From NCBI GenBank assembly GCA_023935145.1, contig CM043699.1:73799138-73863137 (forward strand): 64,000 bases of DNA, in the 5' to 3' direction. Below, one piece after another: positions 48,501 to 61,559 of this stretch. This stretch comes from Bretschneidera sinensis. Taxonomy: Eukaryota > Streptophyta > Magnoliopsida > Brassicales > Akaniaceae. Positions within the stretch are counted from its first letter, which is position 1. Each line of letters opens with the position of its first letter. The notes beneath the pieces are model-generated. The model worked only from the letters and a program-made list of their open reading frames with translations. It did not search any database and was not told the origin of the DNA. Position numbers and translations under genes: made by a program.

Positions 48501-49963
48501 TTTTTTAAACTAAAATAGTATTTTTAATTTTTGATTTTTTAAATTAGAATCGTATATTAATTTAATAATACCTATGCAAAATGGTTGAGTCATCATTGAC
48601 AAATCAGCCTGATTGGGTCAACCAGTTCTCTCCATATCACTTGCAAAATGGTCCATTTCCTTAAAGATATTCCAAAGATGGATATATAGTATATTTAAGT
48701 ACATATAAAGATTTTATTGATAATGTTTTAGTTTTCTCTAAAACAACATAAGAACATAAATAACATCTTCAAAAGGTATATGATTTATTTATTCACACTG
48801 AATAATTTTTAACCCCAAAAAAATTGAGGTTGAGAAAACAGAAATTGATTTTTTAAGATTACATCTAACCCAAACAGGGATTAGATTACAAGTACATATT
48901 ATATAAAAAATAAAGGATTTTTCATAAGAGATTAAAGATAAAAATACAACTACAAATTTTTTTAGAAATATTAAATTATGGAAGACAATTTATTAAAGAC
49001 CTTTCTCGTTCACTAATTGGACTGGTTGATCTATTCCAATTCTTATAACTATGATTTGTGGTGGTAGAAATTTAGTATAAGAACTTTCTTTCATGTAATT
49101 TGTTTTCCATGAATAGTATTTGTACCAAATATAACTGAAAAATATGAAAGGAAGATATCAAATTAATGAAGGAGATGAATATGAATGCTTTAAGGCTCTC
49201 AATCTCATGGTCGAGGATATTACCCTGTAAGTTTATTTATTGATCATAAAAGTTGTTGATTTTCATGGTTGCATATTTTCAAAATTTTGATAAGGCTTTT
49301 TATGTGGAACTTTTTTTTTCCTTTTCTCTCACTATTCTTAAATTTTTAACTCATTGCTCCCTTCTTAAAATTTTGAAATTCAGATGGAAAGCTAAGAAAT
49401 GGGGTGAGCATAGAAGGGATTCAATTCTACAAAGATCTCATCGATAAGCTCATAGCAAACGATTATATAATTCTCCTCTAATCGGGTTTAAATTAATTTG
49501 GCTAATCATATGTAGGACTTATATGATTTGAGTATTTTGTGATATGCCAATCTAGACAATATTATTGACATTGAAATATAAAGTACTAAAATTCCAAACA
49601 AATGAGTCGGAGTCCAAAAAGTTGGACCAAATTTTAAGGTTTTAAAGAAACTCGATAGCTCAATTTGAATTTCGTCCATAAAATAATTTATTATGTTTTC
49701 AGCTATATATTAATTGAACCTACTCATAATATTTTTTACACATTGGAACCAAACATACTAATATCTCTTATTTTTTTTTTTAAACAACGGATAAGAATAC
49801 AAACTTCTGTGACTATCTTTCACTGAGATCTTCTCCAAATTCTCGAAGAGGAGCATAGAGGCTTTTTAAGCCCTCTTATTGTGTAAGTAATTGTTTATTT
49901 CATACCAGTCATATTGTGCCATCAAAAGATTCTTAACCCTTTACACATATAACAACCATATTT

Positions 49964-50213
49964 GCCAGGTTTGGTATCCCCATTTAAGTCGTCTGGCTTA
50001 AATCAGCTTGTGTTTTGCCCATGACAATTTACCAAAAAGCCGTCAACTGTTCATTGAAAAGAAAACAAAAAAAAAAAAGGCGGGTTGCAGGTTTGTAGGG
50101 AAAAGGTAGGGTTGTAATATCGCAGGGACCATTACCTAAAGGCAGCCACACATTACCAATTTCAATGTCACTTTAAGCCAACCCCATTTAAGTTGGGTTT
50201 ACCAAATCTGACC
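49964..50213. repeat. 250 bp MITE-like inverted-repeat element
   Basis: GCCAGGTTTGGTATCCCCAT at the left matches the complement of the right end (GGTCAGATTTGGTAAACCC), and TTTAAGTCGTCTGGCTTAAA has a partner on the right. It lies in an intron of copy B and shares its core with the hairpin at 5,119-5,191. Target duplication not resolved. Confidence 0.6.
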
Positions 50214-52170
50214 ATTAATCAATTAGATGATGTCTCTTCATGTGTCCTTGATTCTTGCATGTTGATTTTGAAACCATATTTCTTATGAACACATCAAGAA
50301 GTGGTATTTGAAATTCAAGTAGATAATAGCCAACTAGTTACACTTAAATATTAAGCTTATGATTTATTAGGAAATAATATTAATTCACACAACAAAATTA
50401 GAGTTTATTGAGATGGCTTATATATATTTATATATATTGAACAAGTGTCTTAATATCCATATACAGCAATAATTATCGAGATTTTGTGCGTCTTTTCTTT
50501 CGATTATATAGTGATAAAGTGAAGCTTTGAGCCACTTTCAATGAGCCATGGGTTTTTTGTATTGCTGGCTATGATAGGGGCATAAAAGAATGAAGGAATA
50601 ATTCATGCAAAAGAGGAGACTCTAGCGTTGAGCCTTACAATTAACGTTACTTATAATCTACTTCTTGCTCATGCAGCAGCTGCAGAAGAGTTTAGGAAAT
50701 GTGATAAGGTACACAAAAAGCTATTAAATCATGATCTAGCATATTAATTCTTGCTTGATATGTATATTAGTGCTCAATTTAATTGTTTGAATGAATATAT
50801 GATTAATTTTTTTAATTATTTTCATGTATGTCTATCGTCAAATATAACTTAATCACTATCCTCAAATATAACTTGACCACTTTTGAGCTACTTTCTAGAT
50901 TTGTTTTAAAAAAATTAAATATTTCTTTCGACTCACTTATTTCTTATTTGATTCGACAATTTGGGAAGGTGAAAATATATGCTTTTTGACTAAATGCAAA
51001 TTATTGATGCAATTTTTTTTGGCAGGCATTTGACCCCTATAATCTTTGGTGACTATCCACAAATCATGAAGAAAATCGTTGGGAATCGATTGCCAAATTT
51101 TACTGAAGAGCAAAAAATGATGTTTATAAACTCTTTTGACCATGCTGGGATTAATTACTATGGTGCTAAGTATGCAAAGAATGTCAATGATAATCCGGAA
51201 AAACCTTCTTACTATGATGATTTGCAAGTTGAACGGAAAAGTAATTAATCATTTGCTATATTTGACATTAATAACGTAGACTTTGATAAGAAACCTATGA
51301 TCTTTACTTTTGTTTTTATTTATTTATTTTGCAGATGGAATTCCTCTAGGTCCAATGGTACATTCACAAAAAATCATTCAAAATGAATGTGAATATATAT
51401 ACATATATATATATATATATAAATATATATAAAGTATATAATGTGTAATAAATAAAACATTGCATGCTTATGTTATCAAGATATAATATATCAAAAACAA
51501 TGTTCTCAAAAAAGTAAACAATATGACATTACTTTTTTTCAGATCGTTACGGACACTCTAGTTTATCCGAAAGTTATAAGATTTATTGTAAATTATGCAA
51601 AAGATAATTACAAAGATCCAGTGATTTATTTTACTAAGAACGGTAAACCAATCAATAAAATAAGTGTCTAATATTGAATGTTAATTAAAAACTTGAATTT
51701 GGTAGTTTCAATTAATTAGTTTCTGTTTCTGCAACATAATTTATTTAGGATATTCTGATTTCAATGATGGTACACTATCATTGACCGAAGCCCCAACGAT
51801 CAAGGAAAGAATACCATAAGCAACATCTTCGTAATCTTTCAAGAGCCATCAGGTGAGCTAAATTTTTTTAATCTAAGATATATTTATTTCCTCTCTTTCC
51901 TTTTTTTTTTTTTTCTTCTTATGTGAATGTTATATTGCAATATTATAAAAAATAATTATATGTTATAAAACACTAGATATAGATATAAATTTATATCTTT
52001 TATACTACTCAACCTATGAAGGTTTCAGTAACGTTTTCTTGCTCTTGATCGATATACAAGTATTGACACAAGCATATAAAGCAAACAATATTTGGCTTTG
52101 TATGTAAATTTCTTTTGGTATAACATTGTAGCATTGTTGTCATTTTACTAATTATTATAATGCAATTATT

Positions 52171-53540
52171 GACAGAGACTACGGAGTTAAAGTAAAGGAT
52201 TACTTTGCATGGTCATTGATGGACAACTTCGAATTAAACCTTGGTTACAACACTAGATTTCGTCTAATCTATGTGGATTACAAAAATAACTTGACACGAT
52301 ACTCCAAAGAATCAGGAAAATTGTTTAAAAATTTTCTTAAGAAAGAATATTTTATTATGGGTAATGAAGAGTTCGTAACTATTGACATGTAATGTTTTCC
52401 TTATCTAACCTAATGTTATTATATATGAGTGAGTCAATATATAGCTCATATGTAATGAGTATTATTAAATAAAAATTGGGTTATGCTTATCTTAATGAAA
52501 GTTTTTTTTTTTTTTTTTTTTTATCACAATGATGATTAATTTAACTTATTCTATTCTCCTAGCCCACACCATAACAAATCGCTTTATCCATAAGAAACAT
52601 GTTGGTTTGAGGACAATTCAATATAAACAAAATATGTACAGTCTGTTTTATTACATTTCAATCTAAACAAAATATGCACACTCTAATTGATTACATTTCA
52701 ATCGAAGGTATATCCTCATTGATCCATTTAAAAAGGTAAAGATAAGAAGCAGATCGTAAAAAAAAGAGCATGTGAAATAAAATGGCTTGTTGGAAGTCAC
52801 GCAAGATTTAGTGTTAGTTTTATTATTTGCTCAACTTATTTGACAAGGTCAATTATTGACAGAGACTATGGAGTTAAAGTAAAGAGTTATTTTGCATGGT
52901 CATTGATGGATAATTTTGAATAGAATATTGGTTACGATATCATATTCGGTTTAATCTATATTGATTATAAAAATAACTTGACACGATATCTCAAAGAATC
53001 AGGAAATTGGTTCAAAGAATTTCTTAAGAAAGTGTGAAAGCAATATGATTTTGGTTCTTTCAATTTTATTAAGGATAATGAAGAGTTAGTCACCAGTGAC
53101 ATGTAGCATTTTCCTTATGTGACCTAGTGTTATATACGAGTGAGTCACTCATAATAATTACTAGTGTATCTCATATGTAATCACTATTATTAAATAAAAA
53201 TTTGGCTTATGGGTACCTAATGAAACTTTTTTTTTGTTTTTTTTATTATGGTGATGATTAATCTAACTTATTTTATTCCCTTAACACATACCACAAAAAA
53301 AAAATTATATCCTTAAAAGAGTTGTTGGTTTGAGGATATATCAATCTAACTAAAATACATACAGTCTATTTGATCACATTTCAATCGAAAGTATGTAATC
53401 ATTGATTCAATTAAAAATGTAAAGATAAGAAGTAAGCAGGAAAAAGGTAAAGATGTAAAATAAAACGATTGGTTGGAAGTCCCGCAAGTTTAAGTGCCAT
53501 TTTTTTATTTACTCATATTATTTTACAAAGGTTAATTAAA
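52171..53540. repeat. Tandem duplication, 687 bp period, of the beta-glucosidase last exon and 3' flank
   Basis: GACAGAGACTA at 52171 recurs at 52858, and similarity continues through the exon and the downstream flank (shared GAAGTC.CGCAAG near 52,795 and 53,475). The two units have diverged by substitutions and small indels. Confidence 0.85.
52858..53106 (+). pseudogene. Copy C: extra terminal exon of the GH1 pseudogene
   Basis: The unit reads DYGVKVKSYFAWSLMDNFE, then a stop where Trp is usual, then [24 protein letters not shown] and a second stop. It repeats the last exon of copy B and has no upstream exons of its own. The conserved WSLxDNFE motif lines the sugar-binding site in active enzymes. 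Confidence 0.88.
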
Positions 53541-53860
53541 AATAAATATCGAAATATTAATTACCTATTATTTTTAAATTATCTATCTAAGAAAATTAAA
53601 AATAAATTAAAGTTGGTGACTCTAGGAAAAAAAATATTTAGATATTTCTTAACATTAAAATATGACAAATATGAGAACTAGCAGCTTTTGCCTCAATGGT
53701 TATTGCTTCAAGCTAAATATATTTGGGTGTGTTGAGATTATGAGTTCAATTCTTCAGGCCAACAACTCTATGATAAAGAGGGTTATTGTATCAGTGAGTA
53801 GGGATTAAGGATAAGTTAGATCATCATAGTAATTTTTAACCGGAAACAATATGAGTATGA
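53540..53860. other. Short AT-rich spacer, nothing recognised
   Basis: No frame or repeat stands out on either strand. Confidence 0.4.
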
Positions 53861-54900
53861 ACACTAAATCCAACTTTATTACACAAGTTGAAAAGAGCAA
53901 GAGGTACAATTCAAATCAGGAAAATAGAAACAAACCCAGAACATCACCGAAAAACAAAAGCACAATCCCATGCAAAACTATAAGCAATCTGAACTGAACC
54001 CATGCATACATACTAAAGACAAAAAACAGCATAAATGAAATAAAACACAAAAAACAGCATTAAATAAAATAAAACTGCTACAATTAAAACAAAATAATAT
54101 GTGCACAGATACAAACACACAAGAAACCACTCATCAAATATCAATGATTACTGCTCAACATCCTCTTATATTACTCTTTATCCTTCATTTCCAATTGATA
54201 TTGTTGATACCGCTTACTGTTGGTGCTGACGTGGCCTGGGTGAAGACGTGGCTCGGACGTGGGTATGACTTCAGTGAGGACGTGGCCTGGCCCTGCACAG
54301 ATAACAAGAGTGAACTGAAGACCCTCGGAAGGGGGAGAGGGGGGGACCTCCGAGGGCGCTTTGATGCTTAAGTCAACAACGATTTAAAGGAGAAGCCGAG
54401 GGCTTGTGCAGCTGATGTGTAAGTAGAAGTGTGTGTGTGTGTTCATGATCTGGTGAAGTCCATACCTTGGCCTATTTATAGTCATTTGCCAGTGGGGAGG
54501 ACATGATGGCAAGCTCAGGAGGAGGGGCGCTGTAGGGTGGTTACAAGTCGTAGGGTGGTTGTAGGGCAGACGTAGGCGGCCGTAGGGTGGCGCGAAACAG
54601 CTGTGGGGGAGCTGCAGAGCGGCCGTAGGGGAGGTCCAGACGTGGGTCTGCTAGGCAATCCCTTATGGGCCTGGAGATTTTGCTGGGCCGAAGAGTACAC
54701 TGGTCCACTTGTCAGGGCTGGGGAGGCTATTGGGCCAGAATGCTTCTCGAGCTGGAGAGTTTAGCTGGCCTTCTTATTGGGTTGGAGCATCCTACCGGGC
54801 CGGAAGCTCATTTGGACTAGACCGCTCTGGTAGGCTTGGAGCTTATTTGGGGCCAGAGTTATTCTGCGGGGCCCGGAGCTCATTTGGGTCATATCAAATA
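53861..54900 (-). repeat. LTR-like block with TATA box and GC-rich repeats
   Basis: On the minus strand the block runs from GATATGACCCAAATGAGC (near 54,897), through G/C-rich degenerate repeats (54,500-54,880), a CTATAAATAG TATA box near 54,475, and TTGACTTAAGCATC followed by CCTCGGAGGTCC and CCGAGGGTCTTC. The last words recall the leader of some plant gypsy LTRs. An AATAAAG signal follows near 53,880. The exact ends and a duplication were not found, so solo LTR is the best but unproven reading. Confidence 0.5.
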
Positions 54901-54968
54901 TAACTTCCCTTTCTTTAAAAGTTTCTTCCATTTTTTTTTTCCTTGCTCCAAACATAGAATTCTATTAC

Positions 54969-55354
54969 CAAGTGTTTAGGACAGAGGTTATTGGAGGAGA
55001 GGAGAGGGGATTGGATACCATGCCCTTGCTCCAAACCCTCATTTTTTAATAACCCCCAATTTAGGAGTATAGGAGGGGACGAAATTGGAAGTTATTGTTA
55101 TATCTTTTATAATCTCAATTTTATAACTTTTTAATAGTTTAAATTTTATAATAAATGGCATAATCTTAGTATCACAATAATTATTTATGCATTCCCTTTC
55201 CCTCCCCCTCCTAAACATACAATGGGAGGATATTTTACCCTTCCATTACCTTTTCTAGCATCCAAACAAGGGTAGGATAAACCACCCTTCCCCTCTTTTC
55301 TCCTCCTTTTAAATACTCCTCCTTCCCCTCTCCTCCAAACTCCCAAACACACTG
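54969..55354. repeat. 386 bp MITE-like element with GTGTTTGG-type inverted ends
   Basis: The left end CAAGTGTTTAGGA and the complement of the right end (CAGTGTGTTTGGGA) pair, as do GGAGGAGAGGAGAGGGG and CCCCTCTCCTCC inside. The shape suggests a hAT-type MITE. The flanking 8-mers do not match. Confidence 0.55.
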
Positions 55355-55877
55355 TTAGAGATCCTCACATTGAGAGTTAACTTATTAAACCAAAGATTAA
55401 GACTTTTGAGAACAAACAACTTCCTAGAAGAAGCTTTAAAGCTTTGAGTTTTCCTCAAAAGCGAACCAATATCAGTAACTACTTCCTCCTCTTTCCTATG
55501 ACTTTTAAGAGCCTTAATTCTTGAGTTTTCCAAATTTAATCTACCTTGACTAGAATTATTCAAACTTAAGTTTTATCCTTGTGGTGCCCATCAAAAAACC
55601 CATCACCAACCAACAGAGATTTATTAACATCCACCGAAACTTAAGGTTGTAATTAAGTAGACTCACCATGTCCAAATAAGTAACAACAATTAACAACTCT
55701 AGAGCAAATCTCACCCAATAAATCGGTCTTTCTAGGAACAACGGAGTTATTAGAATTGGATGCGCTCATAATCCTATCATAACCACCAACGCAGTTATCT
55801 CTTTCCAATGAAGTTCCATTTAACTGTAATTGACTCTCACGATCCACTCCACTAAGAAATGTTGGTTTCACCGGCAA
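55309..55877 (-). other. Unrecognised coding-like stretch, interrupted
   Basis: The minus strand shows overlapping frames (55877-55653, 55741-55556 and 55563-55309) with Ser- and Lys-rich sequence, such as GVDRESQLQLNG and LENSRIKALKSHRKEEE. Composition is richer than the surroundings. It might be a LINE ORF1 or an old gene fragment; I recognise no motif. Confidence 0.25.
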
Positions 55878-55879
55878 TG

Positions 55880-57520
55880 GCTGTATAATACTCGGATATT
55901 TTGTTTAAGAACTTTTAGGTAAATTTGTATATTTTGACTAAGTAATAATAATTAATAAATAAATAAAATTGTGTTCAAATAATTTTATTTATGTCATTTT
56001 GAAAGAATGCAAGATGCAAATAATTTATCTACATTGATGTAAATACAAACGTTAAAGAGTAAAGTATAAAAAATAAAAAAGCAAGAAGGACGTGGAAAGA
56101 AATAAAACCCACAACCTCAAGCATATCAAGCGCATTACTACTGAATCACCAACATCTTTTGATAAATGAGTGAACAAGTATATTATCTAAAGCGTGAATT
56201 TAGGTTTGAACCCATGCCATCACATGGTTGGTTTAATGTCTTAAACAATTGAACGCAAAAGATTGTTTTTGTAATTTAGTGTAATCAAATAGTATCTAAA
56301 GCATGAAACAGCAAAAAAAAAAAAAAAAAAAAGGTTATAAATATTTGCAAATTGAAGATTTGTTCTCTTATTCAGAACATTAACGAGAACAAGAGGAATA
56401 CAGAGGACAAAAAATAGAAAGAGAAAAAGAAAAAGAGAGGGAGAAAGAGTGATAAGGATGGGATAATTTTTTTTTTCTTTTAAAGAATGACACTAGGTAT
56501 TTTCCATCCCAAGCCTTACAAAATTTGAAGTTTTTCATGACTTTTTTTTTTTTTTTTTTATATATCGAGGTGAAAATATTTGCAAGTGACCAAAATCGCA
56601 ACAATTAGTAAAGTTTTAAAGAAAAAAGTGTCAAACCCACAAGAACTAATTATGCTATTGAGTATTGAAATTTACCAAATTATTTACTATTTGGAAATAA
56701 AACCGAAATTTTATTGACTTTATCACATAAATTAAACTAAAGTGCTTAACAAAAATAAATTAAAAGAAAAGAGAATAAAACTTAAGGTTGTAGAGCTAAT
56801 AAAAATAAATCTAGAACTTTTGATTTCATCTTAGCTAATCTCACAATTTATTTTTCCTTGTTATAAAATTCTAATTTTTAAAGTTGATGAAAAATAAATC
56901 CTTTAATTATTCATTGTTTTCTCTCGAATAACATTAGAAATATCTCCACTTAATAATTCATCATATCTCTATGCAAATTAAATTATTTGAAGTTTCATTA
57001 AGTTCTTTGGATTTTTCTTAAACTAAAATCTCATTAATTGCGATAAAGTATCTCTATCTTTCGTTCAACTAATGATGTTTAATCCTAAAAGCTTCTAATC
57101 ACAAATTACCTCTTGGTTTCATTATGATTCAATAAATCAAAAAATAACTGACCAGAAAATTGTAAGCAATAAGATCAAGGATAAACACTCACCATAAAAA
57201 AAAACTTGAAATAAAATAATTTGGAATTTAAATTGTGTGTTCAAAGTTAGACTACATCAAAACCCTAGAAAAATAAGATTAGTTCATAACACATCTAAAA
57301 TCAACCATGTTCTTATTGGAATGCATCAAAAGAAAACTAAAGAGAAGAGAATAAAACTCTTTTTCTTGAAATAAGTTGATAAAGCATTCAAGATTGTTGA
57401 AGATCTCTCTTTATTGAGACTTGGCAACCGCCCTCCTTATCTTCTCTCTTTATTCTCTTGTGTAGGAAAAATATGTTGTGTTTTCAAGGCAAGGGCAGCC
57501 GGCCTTATATAGGCAAACTC
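55880..57520. other. AT-rich intergenic stretch, no gene seen
   Basis: Holds A and T runs near 56,312 and 56,541 and an A/G-rich patch near 56,390-56,450. No coding signal. Confidence 0.5.
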
Positions 57521-57560
57521 CTAGAAAAGAAAAGGAAAGTACAATAATACTACTCCTTTT

Positions 57561-57880
57561 AGGAAAAGGAAAGACACTGAAATGAGAAATATTTCTACTA
57601 CTAGGAAAACATGAAATAGGAAAGTAACTAAAAGGAAATATAACACAAAATAGGAAAAAATGCAGCCTAGGAAAAGAAAAGACACTAAAATGGGAAATAC
57701 TTCTACTACCAGGAAAACATGAAATAGGAAAGTAACTAAAAGGAAATATAACACAAAATAGGAAAAAATGTAGCCTAGGAAAAGGAAAGACATTGAAATG
57801 GGAAATGCTTCTACTATTAGGAAAACATGAAATAGGAAAGTAACTAAAAGGAAATATATCACAAAAAGGAAAAAGTGCGA
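57561..57880. repeat. Minisatellite, about 3 copies of a 108-109 bp unit
   Basis: AGGAAAAGGAAAGACACTGA starts copies at about 57,561, 57,669 and 57,778, each running to GGAAAAA.TG. Copies are highly similar. Because the unit is a near multiple of three, the minus strand stays open (57,964-57,521) and gives a repetitive Phe/Leu/Val-rich translation that is not a believable protein. Confidence 0.9.
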
Positions 57881-57969
57881 CACAAGCAAATAAAATAAAA
57901 TAAAATCAAAAGAAATAAAAGTAAAACTAACAATTTTAATAAGTAAAAAAGGAACAGAAATCATGTAAA

Positions 57970-58749
57970 AATTACACTTATCATATATAGTTTAGATTAA
58001 TGACTTCGATTTTGGTTTGATTTGAATTTAAATTGATGAAGTTTGAGTTAATTGAAGTTAGGGTTGAGTTTTTGGTAATTTCTTGAACTACCTTAAGATT
58101 TAGGATGCATGAGCATGAACTGAGTTGTGGGTATTGTAAAATATGAAATTTGAGACCTAAGAAAGCATGAGTATGGTTGGATTTGATTTAATTTCATAAA
58201 TTGGAGAGTTTCCTTGAGAAGGTTATAATTTTCATAAGTTAGGGCAAGAAAATTTGGATGAAAGTTTTTGAGCAAATTTCTTAACACTTTTAATTTTGAA
58301 AACCTCGATTTTTTCATTATCTAGTTCTTGTAACATCTTATTAAAAATAGAGCATTAACATTTTGGCGTCAACTTGAAATTTGGGAAGATTGGAAAGAAA
58401 GTAAGGGAAAGTGAGCATTTTTATGAATTTGGAAAGTGTTATCCTTAACTAATTTTTCATAAGTTGTCAACTAATTATTAAGTAAGAAATGGAAGAGAAA
58501 TTAAGGATAATTAACAATTATAAGTTTCTTGGAAAATTGAATCACAAAAAGAAGTTAGTTTGTATACATGCTTGGGCTTTAAAGAAAGGCTAAATGTTAT
58601 ACATATATATCGGTACTATTGAAGATAACACAAAGGGGAAGGATGTTGTGCAAAGATAATTTTTGGTGGCATCATGAGGTAAGTTTCACCTTACTTTTAG
58701 TAAATGTAGTAAATTGTACAACGAAAAATGGAAGGTTAAAAGTATATAT
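57970..58749. other. AT-rich stretch, nothing recognised
   Basis: T/G-rich on the plus strand. No frame or repeat is supported. Confidence 0.4.
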
Positions 58750-61550
58750 TGTAATGATCCATCCCCGAGTGGGCCCTACCCGAGGAAGTATCACCACTTT
58801 TTAGCTCAGTGCGACTTGACCTATATGTAATCATACAACTCACAATACAAGCAACAATTATTTCCAACAATTTAATTTAAACACAACACAAGACTTTGAT
58901 TTACAAACGTTCTTTTTACACAACTCAAAACTCATAAACAACTTATACGGTACAAATACAAGAACTTTTAGCAAAAATTGAACATTGAACTAAACTTAGA
59001 TTCCCAAAGAATTCAAGGGATGAGGATGCCATAGATAAAGATGCCTCTAAACTCGATCACAATCTCCCAAAACTTAACCTGAAAAGTTATTAAAAAGAAA
59101 AGGGTGAGCTAAAAAGCTCAGTGAGAAAACATCTTTCTAAAAGTAATCGTTTTGGGGCTTAAGTTCCTTACTTCAAATTCTTGTAATATAAATCTCTTTT
59201 TATAAGGATTATAAGGCTTTTATGTACAATTTCGATTTACTTTCTTAAATTCTTAGCCCTCAAAGAGAAAGCATTATAAAAACATTGATATTCTTAATAA
59301 ACCGAACTTTTAGTAGTCTTTAATTCATTCCATAACCTTACGATAAATCATTTTGAAACATTCAGCTCAACTTTTCATGTATAAAGTATATTTCCAAAGT
59401 ACCTCTCGTATTACTTATCACAATGGAATTATCATCACAACAATATAAAATCAAACATTAACTAGTAATCTCATCCTCAATTTTTCAATTCACAACATTT
59501 GTCAAATCATGCCCTTCACTGGACCAATCACATTACATGCCCCTCAAGGGCAAATTACAACACACTCCTCATGGGTTAATTATATAACACACCCCTCATA
59601 GGCCAATTACATTCAATGGATCAATGAAATGAAATGTTATGCAATGCAATGCACAAATGTACTAAATCAAATCATTTCATATCATTTCCCCTCACTAGGC
59701 TAATTTCGTCACATCGGGGACGTCTTCCCATGTAATGGTACGTTTCACAACCAAATCATCAAATATTTTTTTCGGAACCCCTTTGATCCGAGTTGGGTCC
59801 TATTCATCCAAATATATTCGATACTCTTACACTCCTTATGGGAAGGGACATACCAGCCTCACCCATAACTCCCCTTTTAATAACATACAGTCAAATTTCA
59901 AACAATTTTTATGATGCAAAATGCATTCATGATGAAATGGGTTGCGATCAATCATTCATCAACTAATCACATCATAAATTCATAACAATCTCATCAATCG
60001 TTCCCCTTACATTTACACAAATCACAAATTCCAAACACAATCTTATACATTCACATCTCAATGCATAAGTATAAAGTTATCATAATATAAATCTTTATTA
60101 TTTTCAAACTATAATCATATAAAATTCACAATCTTTATCATATATGTACATTCCTTATAACTTTATTAATCACATTTCCATAATTATTTTTATATGTATA
60201 AACTTATAACTTTTCATTTATGTTGTACAATTTACAACGCTTACAAATAGTAAGGTGCAACTCACCTCGTTACCTGATTTTGTAAACTAGTCCCAACTAC
60301 TACCTTCTTCTCTCAAGGATTTTCCCACTAGCACCTAGGAGTAAACAACAATAATTCCCATTACTTTCAAACTTTTAAAAGTACATCAAGAAACTCCAAA
60401 GTGTTTTGTCTACTCAAAATATCATGTGCGCACGTTGAGTGCAACAAAAAAAATCAAAGGAACCAAAATGTGGTACTCTTTTTCATTCCCTTTTCAAGTC
60501 ATTTACTTTGGGTTTCAAAAATGTTTTAATCTCATGAATACTAGATATCTTAAAGGTTTTTTTTAATCATACTTCAAATATATGTAAACATTTTAAAATA
60601 ATTTTGGGAAAGTTTCACACTCAAAAACTAAAGGAAAAAGTCAAAATTTCAAAAATCAGCATTATTCAGTCGACTGAATATCTTAAAAGGGTCTAGAAAG
60701 TTCAACCCCTCCATTCACTTGGTTGAAAACTTCATTCAGTTGATTAAATGAAGCGGTTCAGCCCTTGTTTGGTTCAAGTGCTTTGTCCCGTCGACTGAGC
60801 ACTTAATCCAATCGACTAGATCCCCATTGTTTAGCAATTTTTTTTTAACGAAAACTCATGTTTTCCTCCAAAATCCTTCTTGATTTCAATTTTTTTTTTC
60901 AAATATTTAAAGATTCAAGTTTATAAGGGTTTAAAATAAAAAATTTTACATTACCCAAGAGAAAATTGAACTAAAAACCCTCAAATCAACAATTTGGGTT
61001 AAAAACCCATTTTTTTCTTTGAAACAACATTTCCCCCAAACTTTATTAAGCAAAGTTTCAAACTCAAAACCCCAAACTCAAGATCTTAGTCTAGTAGACA
61101 TATTTGATAATTAGAAGTAAAGAAGAATCAAGATTTTACCTTGATTTGCCAAGAATCCTCCATTTTTCTTCTTCCCCATTTCTTTTCTCTCTATTTTCTC
61201 TTCATTTCTCTCTTTCTCTCTTCTCCCTCTAAGTTCTTCCAAGACCTTCCACACAAAAATTTGATCTCACTCACCCTTTTTATACTATAACTCTTGGTTA
61301 ATTACACATCCACTCCTCCTCATTTCTATTCTCTCATATTCACTTCACTAATCTTCCTTTCTTTCCTAAATACCCAAGAATCTTTAAAATTTAACATTTC
61401 CCCTAAGATACATATTAATTATTGAACCCAATTTTTTTTATCTACTTAGTTCCAAGATCCAAAATTCCCCAATACTTAAAAAAAATTAACCTACGAAAAA
61501 GGAATCCATACGCCGAAAACGCACTGAAACTAAACATCAAAATTAAAATA
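58750..61550 (-). repeat. Long gypsy (Tekay/Del-type) LTR, minus orientation
   Basis: The minus strand ends with GTAGGGCCCACTCGGGGATG and then GATCATTACA at 58750. Upstream in the same orientation it has CTGAGCTTTTTAGCTCACCC near 59,115 and the C-to-A-rich stretch at 59,480-59,640. These are landmarks of long chromovirus LTRs. No primer site follows its end, so it is a solo LTR or a 3' LTR that lost its body. Its start is near 61,550 but was not fixed. Confidence 0.7.
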
Positions 61551-61559
61551 TTCCTTTTA

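Larger units (their letters stand above)
47668..52392 (+). pseudogene. GH1 beta-glucosidase pseudogene, copy B, nearly all exons in order
   Basis: Exon remains: 47668-47850 (hydrophobic signal-like start, DFPKDFIFGTASASYQ), 47970-48039 (EGAVMGGARTDSIWDYFTH), about 49,105-49,228 (NALRLSISWSRILP), 49,384-49,470 (DGKLRNGVSIEGIQFY), about 50,500-50,715 (ATFNEPWVFCIAGYD, then LLLAHAAAAEEFRKCDK), 51026-51240 (FGDYPQIMKKIVGNRLPNF), 51,335-51,360, 51,542-51,650, 51,749-51,850 and 52176-52392 (DYFAWSLMDNFE). The family hydrolyses beta-glucosides with two Glu. The first codon is TTG after a stop, where ATG is expected; TGA stands just before ATFNEP; the nucleophile motif reads FTKNG instead of TENG; and the exon with GGQIGI-type sequence is absent. 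So it is dead, although the acid/base motif NEP and several long exons are kept. Confidence 0.9.

Noticed and set aside
54515..54700. Pro/Ser-rich minus-strand frame of 61 codons
   Set aside because: It lies in GC-rich degenerate repeats of the LTR-like block and looks like low-complexity chance coding.
57521..57964. 147-codon hydrophobic minus-strand frame
   Set aside because: It is kept open by a 108 bp minisatellite and is made of Phe/Leu/Val repeats without any protein-like pattern.
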